From: Flavobacteriaceae bacterium
GTDB lineage: Bacteria; Bacteroidota; Bacteroidia; Flavobacteriales; Flavobacteriaceae
Direction of reading: 5' to 3'
Length of the DNA: 58,413 bases
Assembly (NCBI GenBank): GCA_021647985.1
Contig: JAKITQ010000017.1
Span: 1-58,413 of the forward strand
In this document: positions 9,044 through 18,657 of the stretch, piece after piece
Layout: each line of letters begins with the position of its first letter
Position numbering within the stretch: position 1 is the first letter of the stretch
Made by a program: the position numbers and the translations under genes
The notes under the pieces: model-generated
Told to the model about the DNA's origin: nothing
Seen by the model: the letters and a program-made list of their open reading frames with translations, nothing else
Databases searched by the model: none

Positions 9044-12000
9044 ATGAAGTTTTTTTATAGAATATTGCTAATAATACTTTTTCTCTTTGCTCAACAGATT
9101 GTGGCTCAAAAGGAATATTCCCTTGTTAAAAAGGAAAGATTACATTTTGAATCAATTGACTCAAAGGATGGTCTTATTCACAATACTATTAATTCTATTT
9201 TTCAAGATTCGAAAGGATATATGTGGTTTGGTGCTTTTAATGGTCTTTATAAATACAATGGTTATACCTTTAAACTATATAGAAAGAATAAAGAAAATCA
9301 CTCCATTTTTATTGAAAATTATATCACAGAAATTTATGAAGATGGTGATGAAACTGTGTGGATTGGGACAAAAAGAGGGCTGTATTTTTATGACAGAAAC
9401 AATGATTCTTTTTCCAATACAATTCAATTAGAAGGGGATAGAAATAATTTTTTAGTGATAAATGACAAGATTTTATGTATTTATCAAGACTCAAGTCAAA
9501 ACTTATGGATAAGCACCTCGCGAGGTATTTATATATTAAATAGAATTCCGTCAAAAAAACATATTTATCGGTTTAAACAAATTAACAAGAATGTTTTTAT
9601 TGGAAAAATCAAAGCTATTGTTGAAGATCAAGGAGGAAATTTATGGATAGGTACGAATAAAGGATTAAAAGTTGTTCCTTCTGGGAATATTAATAACAAA
9701 TGGATCGACTATACTAAATTTTTGAATACAAATATTAGATTAACGGATTTGAGAATTACGGATTTAGCTATTGATTATAGAAAAAATATTTGGATTGGAA
9801 CTCAGAATGGATTAAACAAAATTAGTTTGAATACTTCTAGCAAATCTCATCAAATTGATTTATATTTTTATGATGATGAAAATGTTGAAAGTCTAACAGG
9901 TAACTATATTAAAACCATTTGCCCTGATAAAGATGGAACTGTTTGGATAGGAACAAATAATAGTGGGATTAGTCGTTATTATTATGAAGACAATTCCTTT
10001 GTTAATTTTTCAAATAATAATAATAAATCAAAAGAAAATTCTATTAACAGCAATCAAATTAATTCTATCTACCAAAGTGCCAATAATATTATTTGGATTG
10101 GTTACGTAGGAGGAGCCATTAACAAATTAGACCCCTATAAAAATACATTTTTTCATTACAAACATTTGCCTAAAAACTCTTCAAGTATTAGTGATAATAT
10201 GATAAATTCGATATATGAAGATTCTTCAAAAAATATTTGGATAAGTACATCGAATGGTGGAATAAACTTACTAAAATATTCAGAAAATAAGGAGGTAAAG
10301 TTTAATGTTATAGAAAAATTGGATAAGAAGAATATATATTCTTCGGTTGTTGAAGATCGTTTCGGTAATTTTTGGATTGGCACCTTAAATAACGGACTAT
10401 ATCATGTAATTTTAAAAAAAACGGATAAATCACTAAAAAACATACAAGTAAAACACTATAATAAAGAAAAAGGAAATCTACCCTCAAATAACATTTCGAC
10501 AGTTTATGTGGATTATTTAGGAGATGTTTGGATGGGTTCTTTTGTTGGGGATGGATTAATGAAATTTACTCCAAATAGGTTTGATGATTCTTTTCCGTTA
10601 GTTCAACAATATAGACTAGATTCTATTAATACAGATAATGTAAACGCAAATAATATTGCAACTATCTTTGAAGACAGTAATAAATTATTATGGGTTGGTA
10701 CATATGGCAATGGAATAGCAAAAATTGAAAGAGATGACTATAATAATCCACTTGAACATCATTTTATTAAATACAGTTTAAATGGATTTAGTAATAATAA
10801 TGCTTTTTCTTTTCATGAGGATTTAAAAGGGAATATTTGGATTGCGACTTTCGGAGGAGGATTAAACAAAATTGTTAAAGACGAAAAGTTCAAAAAAAAA
10901 CCTAAAATTGTTGTATATGGAGAGAAAGAAGGGCTATCTAATGAAGAATTATATGGAATTTTAGAAGATAATCTAGGAAATTTATGGATAAGCTCAAATA
11001 ATGGAATTTACAGATTTAATCCGGTAACCGAAGTATTTACTAATTTTCAGGTAAGGGATGGGTTACAAGAACTTAATTTTAGAAGGCAAGCTTTTGTTAA
11101 AGGACATGATGGTTTTCTCTATTTTGGGGGGATTAATGGTTTCAATGTTTTTAATCCAAATAATTTTAAAGAAAACCCATTTGCACCTAGAGTTGAAATT
11201 GTAGATTTTAAATTATTCAATAAACGTGTGAAGGTAAATGAAAAAATATTAGGAAAAACCATTCTTTCTAAATCGATTCCTGAAACAGAAGAAATTATCT
11301 TGAACTATAATCATAAAACTTTTTCATTTAAGTTTTCCACATTACATTACTCATCACCCAATCAAAATAATTACGCATATAAACTTGAGGGATGGGATTC
11401 TGATTGGATATATACAAGTTCTCAAAATCGATTTGCGACTTATTCTAACATTGATAAAGGAACTTATACTTTTAAAGTCAAGGCATCAAATAATGACAAC
11501 CTCTGGAATAATAAAGCAAAAGAAATTAGAATAGAAATTCTTCCTGCTCCATGGGAAACGTGGTGGGCATATTTTATTTATGGCAGCATTGTTCTTTTAT
11601 TTTTGTGGTTGTTCAAAAAATTTATTTTAATTAGGGAAAGTTTGCGAAACAAACTTCAAATAGAGAAAATTAAGCAACAAAAAATAAAAGATATTAACAA
11701 GCTTAAATTAGAGTTTTTTACAAACATAGCTCATGAATTTAAAACTCCTTTAACATTAATTTTAGGTCCATTACAAAATATTATAAAGACTTTTTCAAAC
11801 AATATTGAAATAAAAGAACCCTTGTTAGTAATGGAGCGTAACGCCCAATACTTATACCGTTTAATAGATCAAGTTATTGAGTTTAGAAAAATTGAATCTA
11901 AACAAATAGAACTCAATCTTTCTCATATTAATTTGGTTGAATTTTGTAAAGAAACTGTAGGGCAATTTAAAGAATTAGCTGCATTAAAAAACATTAATCT

Positions 12001-13315
12001 TAGCTTTAAGAGTAATAAAACCGCTTTTGATATAAATATAGATCCTAATAAAGTTGAAAATATCCTATATAATTTAATTTCGAATGCGATTAAGTATACT
12101 AAAGAAAAAGGTACGGTAAGTGTAAAATTGAAAATTATAGATGGTTCTTTCAAAAAAATAAATCAGCGGAAGTTTATTATCCAAGTAAGTGATACAGGTA
12201 TAGGAATACCAAAAGATCAACTAAAATTAATATTTAATAGGTTTTATATTATAGAATCATCAAAAAGCAATTATACTACAGATTCTGGTATTGGATTAGC
12301 ACTAATCAAAGCATTAGTTGAGTTTTTACAGGGTAAAATTAGTGTTAAAAGTAAAGAAAATTCAGGTAGTATTTTTACTGTTGAAATTCCATATAGCTTT
12401 CAACCTGATGCGAAGAATCATACAAATAACAAACCCTCATTTTTCAATTTTATTGAAGATAATAAAACAACTGTAAAAACGGAAGACATTAAATTAGACG
12501 GTGACAATTTAAACAAAACTAAAGAAAATAATAACGATTTAAAAACACTTCTTTTAGTTGAAGATAATCGGGATATGCAAGCTTTTATAAAAAAATCGCT
12601 AAAATTTAACTATAAAGTGCTGCAAGCCTATGACGGTTTAGAAGGGTACAAACTAGCTTGTCAAGAAATGCCAGATATAATTGTGTCAGATATAATGATG
12701 CCAAATATGGATGGGGTAGAATTATGTAGTTTAATTAAAAAAAGTCATATCACAAACCATATACCATTTGTTTTATTAACAGCTAAATCAGAAATAGAAC
12801 ATCGAATTAAAGGCATTGAAGTTGGTGCGGATGCTTATATACCGAAACCATTTTATTTGACACACCTTAAAGTTCAGCTTCAAAATTTATTAACTCAAAG
12901 AGAATTATTAAGAATGAAATTTTCTAATGTTAAGGAATCTTTCAGTTCAAAACAACCCGAAATAAAAGAAATTGATAAAAAATTTCTTGAAAATTCAGAA
13001 AAAATAATTGAAGACAATTTATTGAATCCACAATTTGGAATAGAAAATTTTGCTACTGAGTTAGATTTAAGCCAAATGCAATTATACCGTAAATTAAAGT
13101 CTATAAACGGGCGTTCTCCTAATGAATTTGTAAGAGATTATCGAATAAAAAAAGCTGCTGAATTAATTCGAGAAAATAATTTTAATGTTACAGAAGTATT
13201 ATATGAAGTTGGTTATTCAAGCCGTTCATATTTTACTAAGTGTTTTAAAGATATGTTTGGTGTGACTCCTAAAAATTATATAAATAAGCACAAGTTTAAA
13301 AAAGACATACAATAA
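9044..13315 (+). CDS. Hybrid two-component system sensor/regulator (HTCS)
   Basis: All modules of an HTCS occur in one 1423-residue chain. A signal peptide comes first, then a periplasmic two-propeller sensor made of many Reg_prop repeats (recurring W-I-G-T and W-I-S-T motifs, about residues 30-730). A Y_Y_Y domain (about 750-830) and one membrane helix (about 840-858) follow. The histidine kinase has phospho-acceptor His897 in NIAHEFKTPL and an ATPase domain with DTGIGIP. The receiver has phospho-acceptor Asp1216 in VSDIMMPNMDG, and a C-terminal AraC-type DNA-binding domain ends the chain. HTCS proteins bind a breakdown oligosaccharide in the periplasm and switch on the adjacent utilisation genes. 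It sits between SusCD and the enzymes and is their most likely activator. Confidence 0.96.
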   Translation: MKFFYRILLIILFLFAQQIVAQKEYSLVKKERLHFESIDSKDGLIHNTINSIFQDSKGYMWFGAFNGLYKYNGYTFKLYRKNKENHSIFIENYITEIYEDGDETVWIGTKRGLYFYDRNNDSFSNTIQLEGDRNNFLVINDKILCIYQDSSQNLWISTSRGIYILNRIPSKKHIYRFKQINKNVFIGKIKAIVEDQGGNLWIGTNKGLKVVPSGNINNKWIDYTKFLNTNIRLTDLRITDLAIDYRKNIWIGTQNGLNKISLNTSSKSHQIDLYFYDDENVESLTGNYIKTICPDKDGTVWIGTNNSGISRYYYEDNSFVNFSNNNNKSKENSINSNQINSIYQSANNIIWIGYVGGAINKLDPYKNTFFHYKHLPKNSSSISDNMINSIYEDSSKNIWISTSNGGINLLKYSENKEVKFNVIEKLDKKNIYSSVVEDRFGNFWIGTLNNGLYHVILKKTDKSLKNIQVKHYNKEKGNLPSNNISTVYVDYLGDVWMGSFVGDGLMKFTPNRFDDSFPLVQQYRLDSINTDNVNANNIATIFEDSNKLLWVGTYGNGIAKIERDDYNNPLEHHFIKYSLNGFSNNNAFSFHEDLKGNIWIATFGGGLNKIVKDEKFKKKPKIVVYGEKEGLSNEELYGILEDNLGNLWISSNNGIYRFNPVTEVFTNFQVRDGLQELNFRRQAFVKGHDGFLYFGGINGFNVFNPNNFKENPFAPRVEIVDFKLFNKRVKVNEKILGKTILSKSIPETEEIILNYNHKTFSFKFSTLHYSSPNQNNYAYKLEGWDSDWIYTSSQNRFATYSNIDKGTYTFKVKASNNDNLWNNKAKEIRIEILPAPWETWWAYFIYGSIVLLFLWLFKKFILIRESLRNKLQIEKIKQQKIKDINKLKLEFFTNIAHEFKTPLTLILGPLQNIIKTFSNNIEIKEPLLVMERNAQYLYRLIDQVIEFRKIESKQIELNLSHINLVEFCKETVGQFKELAALKNINLSFKSNKTAFDINIDPNKVENILYNLISNAIKYTKEKGTVSVKLKIIDGSFKKINQRKFIIQVSDTGIGIPKDQLKLIFNRFYIIESSKSNYTTDSGIGLALIKALVEFLQGKISVKSKENSGSIFTVEIPYSFQPDAKNHTNNKPSFFNFIEDNKTTVKTEDIKLDGDNLNKTKENNNDLKTLLLVEDNRDMQAFIKKSLKFNYKVLQAYDGLEGYKLACQEMPDIIVSDIMMPNMDGVELCSLIKKSHITNHIPFVLLTAKSEIEHRIKGIEVGADAYIPKPFYLTHLKVQLQNLLTQRELLRMKFSNVKESFSSKQPEIKEIDKKFLENSEKIIEDNLLNPQFGIENFATELDLSQMQLYRKLKSINGRSPNEFVRDYRIKKAAELIRENNFNVTEVLYEVGYSSRSYFTKCFKDMFGVTPKNYINKHKFKKDIQ

Positions 13316-13388
13316 TTAGATTCTTAAAAGTGAAAATCTGTAGTTTGAAAACAACGAGAAACAATGTTAAATTATTAAAATAAATAAA

Positions 13389-14771
13389 ATGAGAAAAGTA
13401 ATTATCTATTTAGCCCTTTTTTTGATTCTTATATCAAAAACAAATGCCCAAAAACAAATCTGGAATGAGACAGAAACCGAAAAAACAGAACGCCTTGCTT
13501 GGTGGGTAGAAGATCGCTTTGGTATGTTTATTCATTGGGGAGCCTATTCCTTAGCCGGAAGGCATGAATGGGTTAAAAGAATGGAGAAAATGTCAAATGA
13601 TGAATACCAGAAATATTTTGACAATTTTAACCCCGACCTGTACAACCCAACAGAATGGGCAAAAATGGCCAAGAATGCAGGGATGAAGTATGCTGTGATA
13701 ACAACAAAACATCATGAAGGTTTTACTTTATTTGATTCTAAATACACCAATTACAAGGTGACTAATACACCATATAAGAAAGACGCCCTTAGAGAATGGG
13801 TAGATGCTTTTAGAGCTGAAGGATTAAAAGTTGGGTTTTATTATTCTCTTATTGATTGGCATCATCCAGATTATACTATAGACAGACTTCATCCTCAAAG
13901 CCCAAAGACAAATGATCAATATAAAGAGCTGAATAAGAATAGAGATATGAAAATTTATCGAAAATATTTAAAAAACCAGATTACTGAAATTTTAAGTAAT
14001 TATGGCAAGATTGATATTCTCTGGCTAGATTATTCGTTTACTGAAAATCAAGCAGGCCCGGGTAAAGGACGTGATGATTGGGGTTCAGTTGAACTTATAA
14101 AGCTGGTAAGAAAACTGCAACCTGAAATAATTATCAATGACAGAGCAGATGTAAAGAAAAATAAAGGAGGCTGGGATTTTACTACTCCTGAGCAGTTTAA
14201 AGTTGTTAACTGGCCTACGTATGAGGGTAAAAAAGTACCATGGGAAACATGTCAGACATTTAGTGGGTCATGGGGTTATTTTCGAGATGAACTCACTTGG
14301 AAAAACAATAGGCAATTATTAGTATTGCTCATTGAATCGGTAAGTAAAGGAGGTAATGTTTTATTAAATGTTGGTCCAACAGGAAGAGGAACTATTGATA
14401 ATAGAGCAGAATCTGCTTTAAGTAAAATTGGAGACTGGATGAAAATTAATAATCGCTCTATTTATGGATGTACACAGGCACCTCCTGAGTTTGAAGTTCC
14501 TGAAAATTCATTACTTACATACAATCCTGAAACCAACAGACTTTATATTCACTTACTAGATTATCCTCTTAAAAACTTTACTTTAAAAGGAATGAAAGGA
14601 AAAATAAAATACGCTCAATTTCTTCATGATGCATCAGAAATTCTAATCAAAAAACGATATGGACATTGGAATGTAACAAACAGTGGAATAAATGAAAATG
14701 ACATTAATATTGAACTTCCTATAAATAAGCCCGAAGTTGAAATTCCAGTTATTGAATTAATATTAAAATAA
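13389..14771 (+). CDS. GH29 alpha-L-fucosidase (copy 1)
   Basis: This 460-residue enzyme has a signal peptide ending in TNAQ and lacks a lipobox, so it is probably periplasmic. GH29 marks are FGMFIHWGAYSLAG, ITTKHHEGFTLFDS, GFYYSLIDWHHPDY and the nucleophile strand DILWLDYS, with Asp214 as the expected nucleophile. The second catalytic residue is not fixed in this family and was not assigned. It hydrolyses terminal alpha-L-fucose. It differs clearly from the second GH29 enzyme in the locus (no WxxGEW around the nucleophile), so the two may take different linkages or sulfation patterns. It follows the regulator by 73 bases. Confidence 0.93.
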   Translation: MRKVIIYLALFLILISKTNAQKQIWNETETEKTERLAWWVEDRFGMFIHWGAYSLAGRHEWVKRMEKMSNDEYQKYFDNFNPDLYNPTEWAKMAKNAGMKYAVITTKHHEGFTLFDSKYTNYKVTNTPYKKDALREWVDAFRAEGLKVGFYYSLIDWHHPDYTIDRLHPQSPKTNDQYKELNKNRDMKIYRKYLKNQITEILSNYGKIDILWLDYSFTENQAGPGKGRDDWGSVELIKLVRKLQPEIIINDRADVKKNKGGWDFTTPEQFKVVNWPTYEGKKVPWETCQTFSGSWGYFRDELTWKNNRQLLVLLIESVSKGGNVLLNVGPTGRGTIDNRAESALSKIGDWMKINNRSIYGCTQAPPEFEVPENSLLTYNPETNRLYIHLLDYPLKNFTLKGMKGKIKYAQFLHDASEILIKKRYGHWNVTNSGINENDINIELPINKPEVEIPVIELILK

Positions 14772-14833
14772 AGCTTTTTTAAATGTACAACGGGTTGAAA
14801 TAAATAACACCCCCAAATGTAAAATTTATTCTA

Positions 14834-16783
14834 ATGAAAAATCACCTCAAGGTAAATAAAAAAATAGGAATCGCAATATTTTTAATGCTTGCCATTATTT
14901 ATCACTCCTATTCGCAAATTTCAGTTTATAAGTTTAAATCTCCGGATGGAAAAATTAACTTAGTAGTTTCAAATAAAAATAAAAACGTTGAATTTTCACT
15001 TTTTTTAATAAATAAAAAAGAGATTATTTTAGATAAATCGCCTATGGGCCTTGTTTTAAATGGGGTTGATTTATCAAAAAACATTACCATAACCTCTATA
15101 AAAGAAAATACGGTAAAAGAAACATGGAATACCGTAGTAGGAAAAACTAAGAAAGTGGTTAATCATTACAATGAATATATTTTAGAATGTACTAATAAAG
15201 GGAAAAACAAAATTTTATTTAATATTGTTTTTAGATGCTATAATGATGGAGTTGCTTTTAGATATATTATACCGGAGCAAGATCATTTAGATTCCATTAA
15301 GATTGAACGTGATTTAACAGTGCTTAATTTTTCAGATGATTTTACCTTTTGGGCAACTAATAAGGAAAAACATAACTTAGGACCCATATTGCGCTCTAAA
15401 GCATCTTTAGAAAAAATACAATCTCCGGTTATTATAAAAACAAAATTGGATACCTATATAGGTATTCACGAGGCGGCTATTTTTAATTTTGCACCTTTCA
15501 CTTTAAGCGCTACATCTGAATATTTTAATTTTGAGTTTGATATAGAAAAGTATATTACAAATACCACGCTTGAAACGTCATGGCGAACAATCTTTATAGG
15601 TAACACCCCAGGTGATTTAATTGAATCTAATCTTCTTGTAAACTTAAACCCTTCTTGTAAAATTGAAGATACTTCTTGGATTAAACCTGGTAAATCAGTA
15701 TGGGATTGGAGGGTAGCTGGCTATATAGCAAAGGATGGGTTTGAATATGGTTTAAATACAACATCTCATAAACGATTTATTGATTTTGCTTCTAAAAACA
15801 ATATCCAATACTTGTTAATGGATGCAGATTGGTATGGAGATGAATTTAGTGATAATTCTAATCCTTCCTCATCAGTAAATAATATAAACATTGTTGAAAA
15901 TATGAACTATGCTAAAGAAAAAGGAATAGGGATTATATTATATTTAAATGATATAGGAGCCAAAAAATTTGGATTAGAAAAAGTCCTTAAACAATTTTCA
16001 GAGTGGGGTGCCGTTGGTGTAAAATATGGGTTTATGACTGGTGAGGGTCAAGAGAAAGTAAAATATACCCGAAAAGTTGTTGAGCTGTGTGCCAAATATA
16101 AGTTGATGGTAGATTTTCATGATTACCCAATCCCTCCAAGTGGGGATATTCGTACATGGCCTAATTTAATTACCAGAGAATTTGGATGGGCTCAAGCCGA
16201 TGCAAAAAGTTCATATTTCCCTGAAACCATAGTTTCATCTCCTTTTATTAATATGATTGCGGGTCCTTTAGACTTAACAAGTGGATGGTTTGATTTAAAC
16301 AATGCCCACTCACGCAAAAAAGTATTTAAAGAAATACCGGGCACAGTTGTAGCAGAGGTTGCAAAACTTATCGTTATTTATACAGGTTGGATTGTTTTAC
16401 CGGATGCTCCTGAAGAATATCTAAGAAAAGATGATTTATTCGATTGTATTAGAAAAATGCCTGTTCAATTTGACAGTTTACTTGTGCTAGATGGTAAAAT
16501 AGGAGAATACATTAGTGTGGCAAGACGTTCAGAAGATGATTGGTTTATAGGATCCTTAACAAATAGAAACGCAAGAGAGATTACTATTGATTTTTCCTTT
16601 CTTCCAAAAGATAAAGAATATGAGGCTACAATTTATATGGATGCAGATAAAACACATTATCTGAATAACAAAGAATCGTATAAAATAAGGAAAAAACATT
16701 TAAACTCTAATACAAAACTTTTGATAAAAATGGCCCCAGGAGGAGGAAATGCTATTTATTTAAAAGAAACAAATAACAATTAA
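14834..16783 (+). CDS. GH97-like glycoside hydrolase
   Basis: The 649-residue protein has an N-terminal signal, a GH97 N-terminal beta domain (SPDGKINLVVS, SPMGLVLNG), a TIM barrel and a C-terminal beta domain. Characterised GH97 members are alpha-glucosidases or alpha-galactosidases. Here the segment that holds the retaining nucleophile Asp reads GVKYGFM, with Gly at that place. The segment matching the SusB HEAVRPTG loop reads HDYPIPPSG, and it is followed by REFGWAQADAK instead of a RG-x-E motif. This suggests a separate GH97 clade whose chemistry cannot be assumed. In this locus an alpha-galactosidase-type or fucoside-related role is plausible. The gene lies 62 bases after the first fucosidase. 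Confidence 0.85.
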   Translation: MKNHLKVNKKIGIAIFLMLAIIYHSYSQISVYKFKSPDGKINLVVSNKNKNVEFSLFLINKKEIILDKSPMGLVLNGVDLSKNITITSIKENTVKETWNTVVGKTKKVVNHYNEYILECTNKGKNKILFNIVFRCYNDGVAFRYIIPEQDHLDSIKIERDLTVLNFSDDFTFWATNKEKHNLGPILRSKASLEKIQSPVIIKTKLDTYIGIHEAAIFNFAPFTLSATSEYFNFEFDIEKYITNTTLETSWRTIFIGNTPGDLIESNLLVNLNPSCKIEDTSWIKPGKSVWDWRVAGYIAKDGFEYGLNTTSHKRFIDFASKNNIQYLLMDADWYGDEFSDNSNPSSSVNNINIVENMNYAKEKGIGIILYLNDIGAKKFGLEKVLKQFSEWGAVGVKYGFMTGEGQEKVKYTRKVVELCAKYKLMVDFHDYPIPPSGDIRTWPNLITREFGWAQADAKSSYFPETIVSSPFINMIAGPLDLTSGWFDLNNAHSRKKVFKEIPGTVVAEVAKLIVIYTGWIVLPDAPEEYLRKDDLFDCIRKMPVQFDSLLVLDGKIGEYISVARRSEDDWFIGSLTNRNAREITIDFSFLPKDKEYEATIYMDADKTHYLNNKESYKIRKKHLNSNTKLLIKMAPGGGNAIYLKETNNN

Positions 16784-17101
16784 TAATTTTATGTTGATAG
16801 TTATTACGCTGAAGTTCTATTGTTTGTTTTAAAGATTTCTTAAATTCAAATAGTAAATGCAACTTTTAGGGATGTTTTATTTACATAAAAAAAGCACAAT
16901 GTACGATTAGAAAGTTATTGTATAACAAAAACTTTGAAAAGGGTGATAATTTTAAAGTCACCAGAAACCCTATAACTAAAACACACATCAATAGGGGCAG
17001 CTTAAAATAATATTGTTATTTAATGTCCAAATTGAGCACATTAAATTAATGAAATAAATGCTTCTTTGTAAGAAGGTACATTTTAAACAATACTAAAAAT
17101 A
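16784..17101 (+). other. Intergenic stretch without recognisable gene
   Basis: These 318 AT-rich bases separate the GH97 and sulfatase genes. A small possible stem (GGTGA with TCACC around 16943-16965) is the only structure seen. It could hold a second promoter for the distal enzymes, but no consensus could be identified. Confidence 0.4.
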
Positions 17102-18619
17102 ATGAAAATTAAATTTAATAAAATAATACTTTTTGCACTTTTAATTCTGTTAAGTTGTAAAAAAAACGATAGAATTGAAACACAAAAAGTAGTTAAAAAG
17201 CCGAATATTATATTTTTGTTTTCAGATGATCAGCGAGCAGGTACTATTCATGTATTAGGGAATAAAGAAATCATTACCCCGAATATTGACAAATTAGCCA
17301 ATGAAGGATTATCATTTGTTAATGCCTCAATTATGGGCTCCATGTCAGGAGCTGTTTGTGCGCCTAGTAGAGCTATGCTAATGACCGGTAGAAGTTTGTT
17401 TAACATAGAACCGAGCGGAAGTGTTATAGATAGTTCATATATAACACTTCCGAAAACACTTGAAAAAGCAGGTTACAATACATTTCATATTGGCAAATGG
17501 CATAATGGACAAGAATCTTTTCAGAGAAGTTTTTCAGGTGGATCTAGAATATTTTTCGGAGGAATGCATAGTCATTATAATGTTCCAACATACGAATATA
17601 ATGTTAAAGGTGATTATTCTATTGATAACAGAAATGAGCTTTCTAAGGTTCATTCATCAGAGTTGTACGCAGATGCAGCAATAAAATTTATAGATAACTA
17701 CAGCAGTGAGGAGCCTTTTTATCTAAATGTGTCTTTTCAAGCACCGCATGACCCAAGAGAAATGCCAAAAAAGTACATGGAAATGTATAATATTGAAGAC
17801 TTATCGTTGCCTCCAAACTTTCTGCCTATGCATCCTTTCCCAAATGGAGAGTTAAATATACGGGATGAATGGTTAGCAGGCTACCCCCGTACGCCACAAG
17901 AAATTAGAGCAAATATTGCATCATATTATGCAATGATTACTCATCTAGACGAACAAATAGGGCGCGTACTTAAGTCGCTAAAAGAGAAAGGTTTAATAGA
18001 AAACACAATTATTATATTTGCTGGTGATAATGGTTTAGCAGTAGGACAGCACGGACTTATGGGAAAGCAAAATTTATATGAACACAGTATAAATGTTCCT
18101 TTAATTTTTAAAGGACCAGATATTCCTACTGGGATTAAAACAAATAGTTCTTCTTATTTATTTGATATTTACCCAACACTTTGTGACTTGGTTGGTATTT
18201 CTATTCCGTCAACAGTTAACGGCAAGAGTTTAAAACCTGTTATTAATGGTAAAATTAAACAGCGACGAAAAGCTCAATTATTTGCGTATAAAAATTTTCA
18301 AAGATCTGTTCGAAAGGATAACTGGAAATTGATTAAATACAACGTTAAAGGAACAATAACAACGCAACTTTTTAATCTAAAAGAAGATCCTTTTGAAACC
18401 AACAATATTTCAGAAAACAAGGCATATAAAGAACAGTTAAATGATATGACAGCACTTATGCAGGAGCTAATGATAGAATATAATGATTCTGTAGATCTAG
18501 AAAAGCCAGGTTGGGGAGTATCTGTTTTGCCGGCATGGGTAGATCAAATAGACCCTAAAAGGGTTAGTTATCTTAAAGAGTTAGCTAAAAAAGAGCGTGC
18601 AATGCGCGGTTTCAATTAA
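17102..18619 (+). CDS. Sulfatase, formylglycine type (S1), lipoprotein
   Basis: This 505-residue protein has a lipoprotein signal (ILLSC). Alkaline-phosphatase-fold sulfatase marks include the metal-binding opening FLFSDDQRAG and the activation motif C-A-P-S-R with Cys86, which a formylglycine-generating enzyme must oxidise. HIGKWH, QAPHDPRE and the metal-binding FAGDNGLAVGQHGLMGK follow. S1 sulfatases remove sulfate esters from glycans. The subfamily and position specificity cannot be read from the sequence by eye. Next to two fucosidases it probably desulfates fucose or galactose residues before, or together with, exo-cleavage. No formylglycine-generating enzyme gene is present in the window. 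Confidence 0.93.
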   Translation: MKIKFNKIILFALLILLSCKKNDRIETQKVVKKPNIIFLFSDDQRAGTIHVLGNKEIITPNIDKLANEGLSFVNASIMGSMSGAVCAPSRAMLMTGRSLFNIEPSGSVIDSSYITLPKTLEKAGYNTFHIGKWHNGQESFQRSFSGGSRIFFGGMHSHYNVPTYEYNVKGDYSIDNRNELSKVHSSELYADAAIKFIDNYSSEEPFYLNVSFQAPHDPREMPKKYMEMYNIEDLSLPPNFLPMHPFPNGELNIRDEWLAGYPRTPQEIRANIASYYAMITHLDEQIGRVLKSLKEKGLIENTIIIFAGDNGLAVGQHGLMGKQNLYEHSINVPLIFKGPDIPTGIKTNSSSYLFDIYPTLCDLVGISIPSTVNGKSLKPVINGKIKQRRKAQLFAYKNFQRSVRKDNWKLIKYNVKGTITTQLFNLKEDPFETNNISENKAYKEQLNDMTALMQELMIEYNDSVDLEKPGWGVSVLPAWVDQIDPKRVSYLKELAKKERAMRGFN

Positions 18620-18657
18620 GGAAAATATTCAAAAATATAATATAAAAAGAGGTAGAT

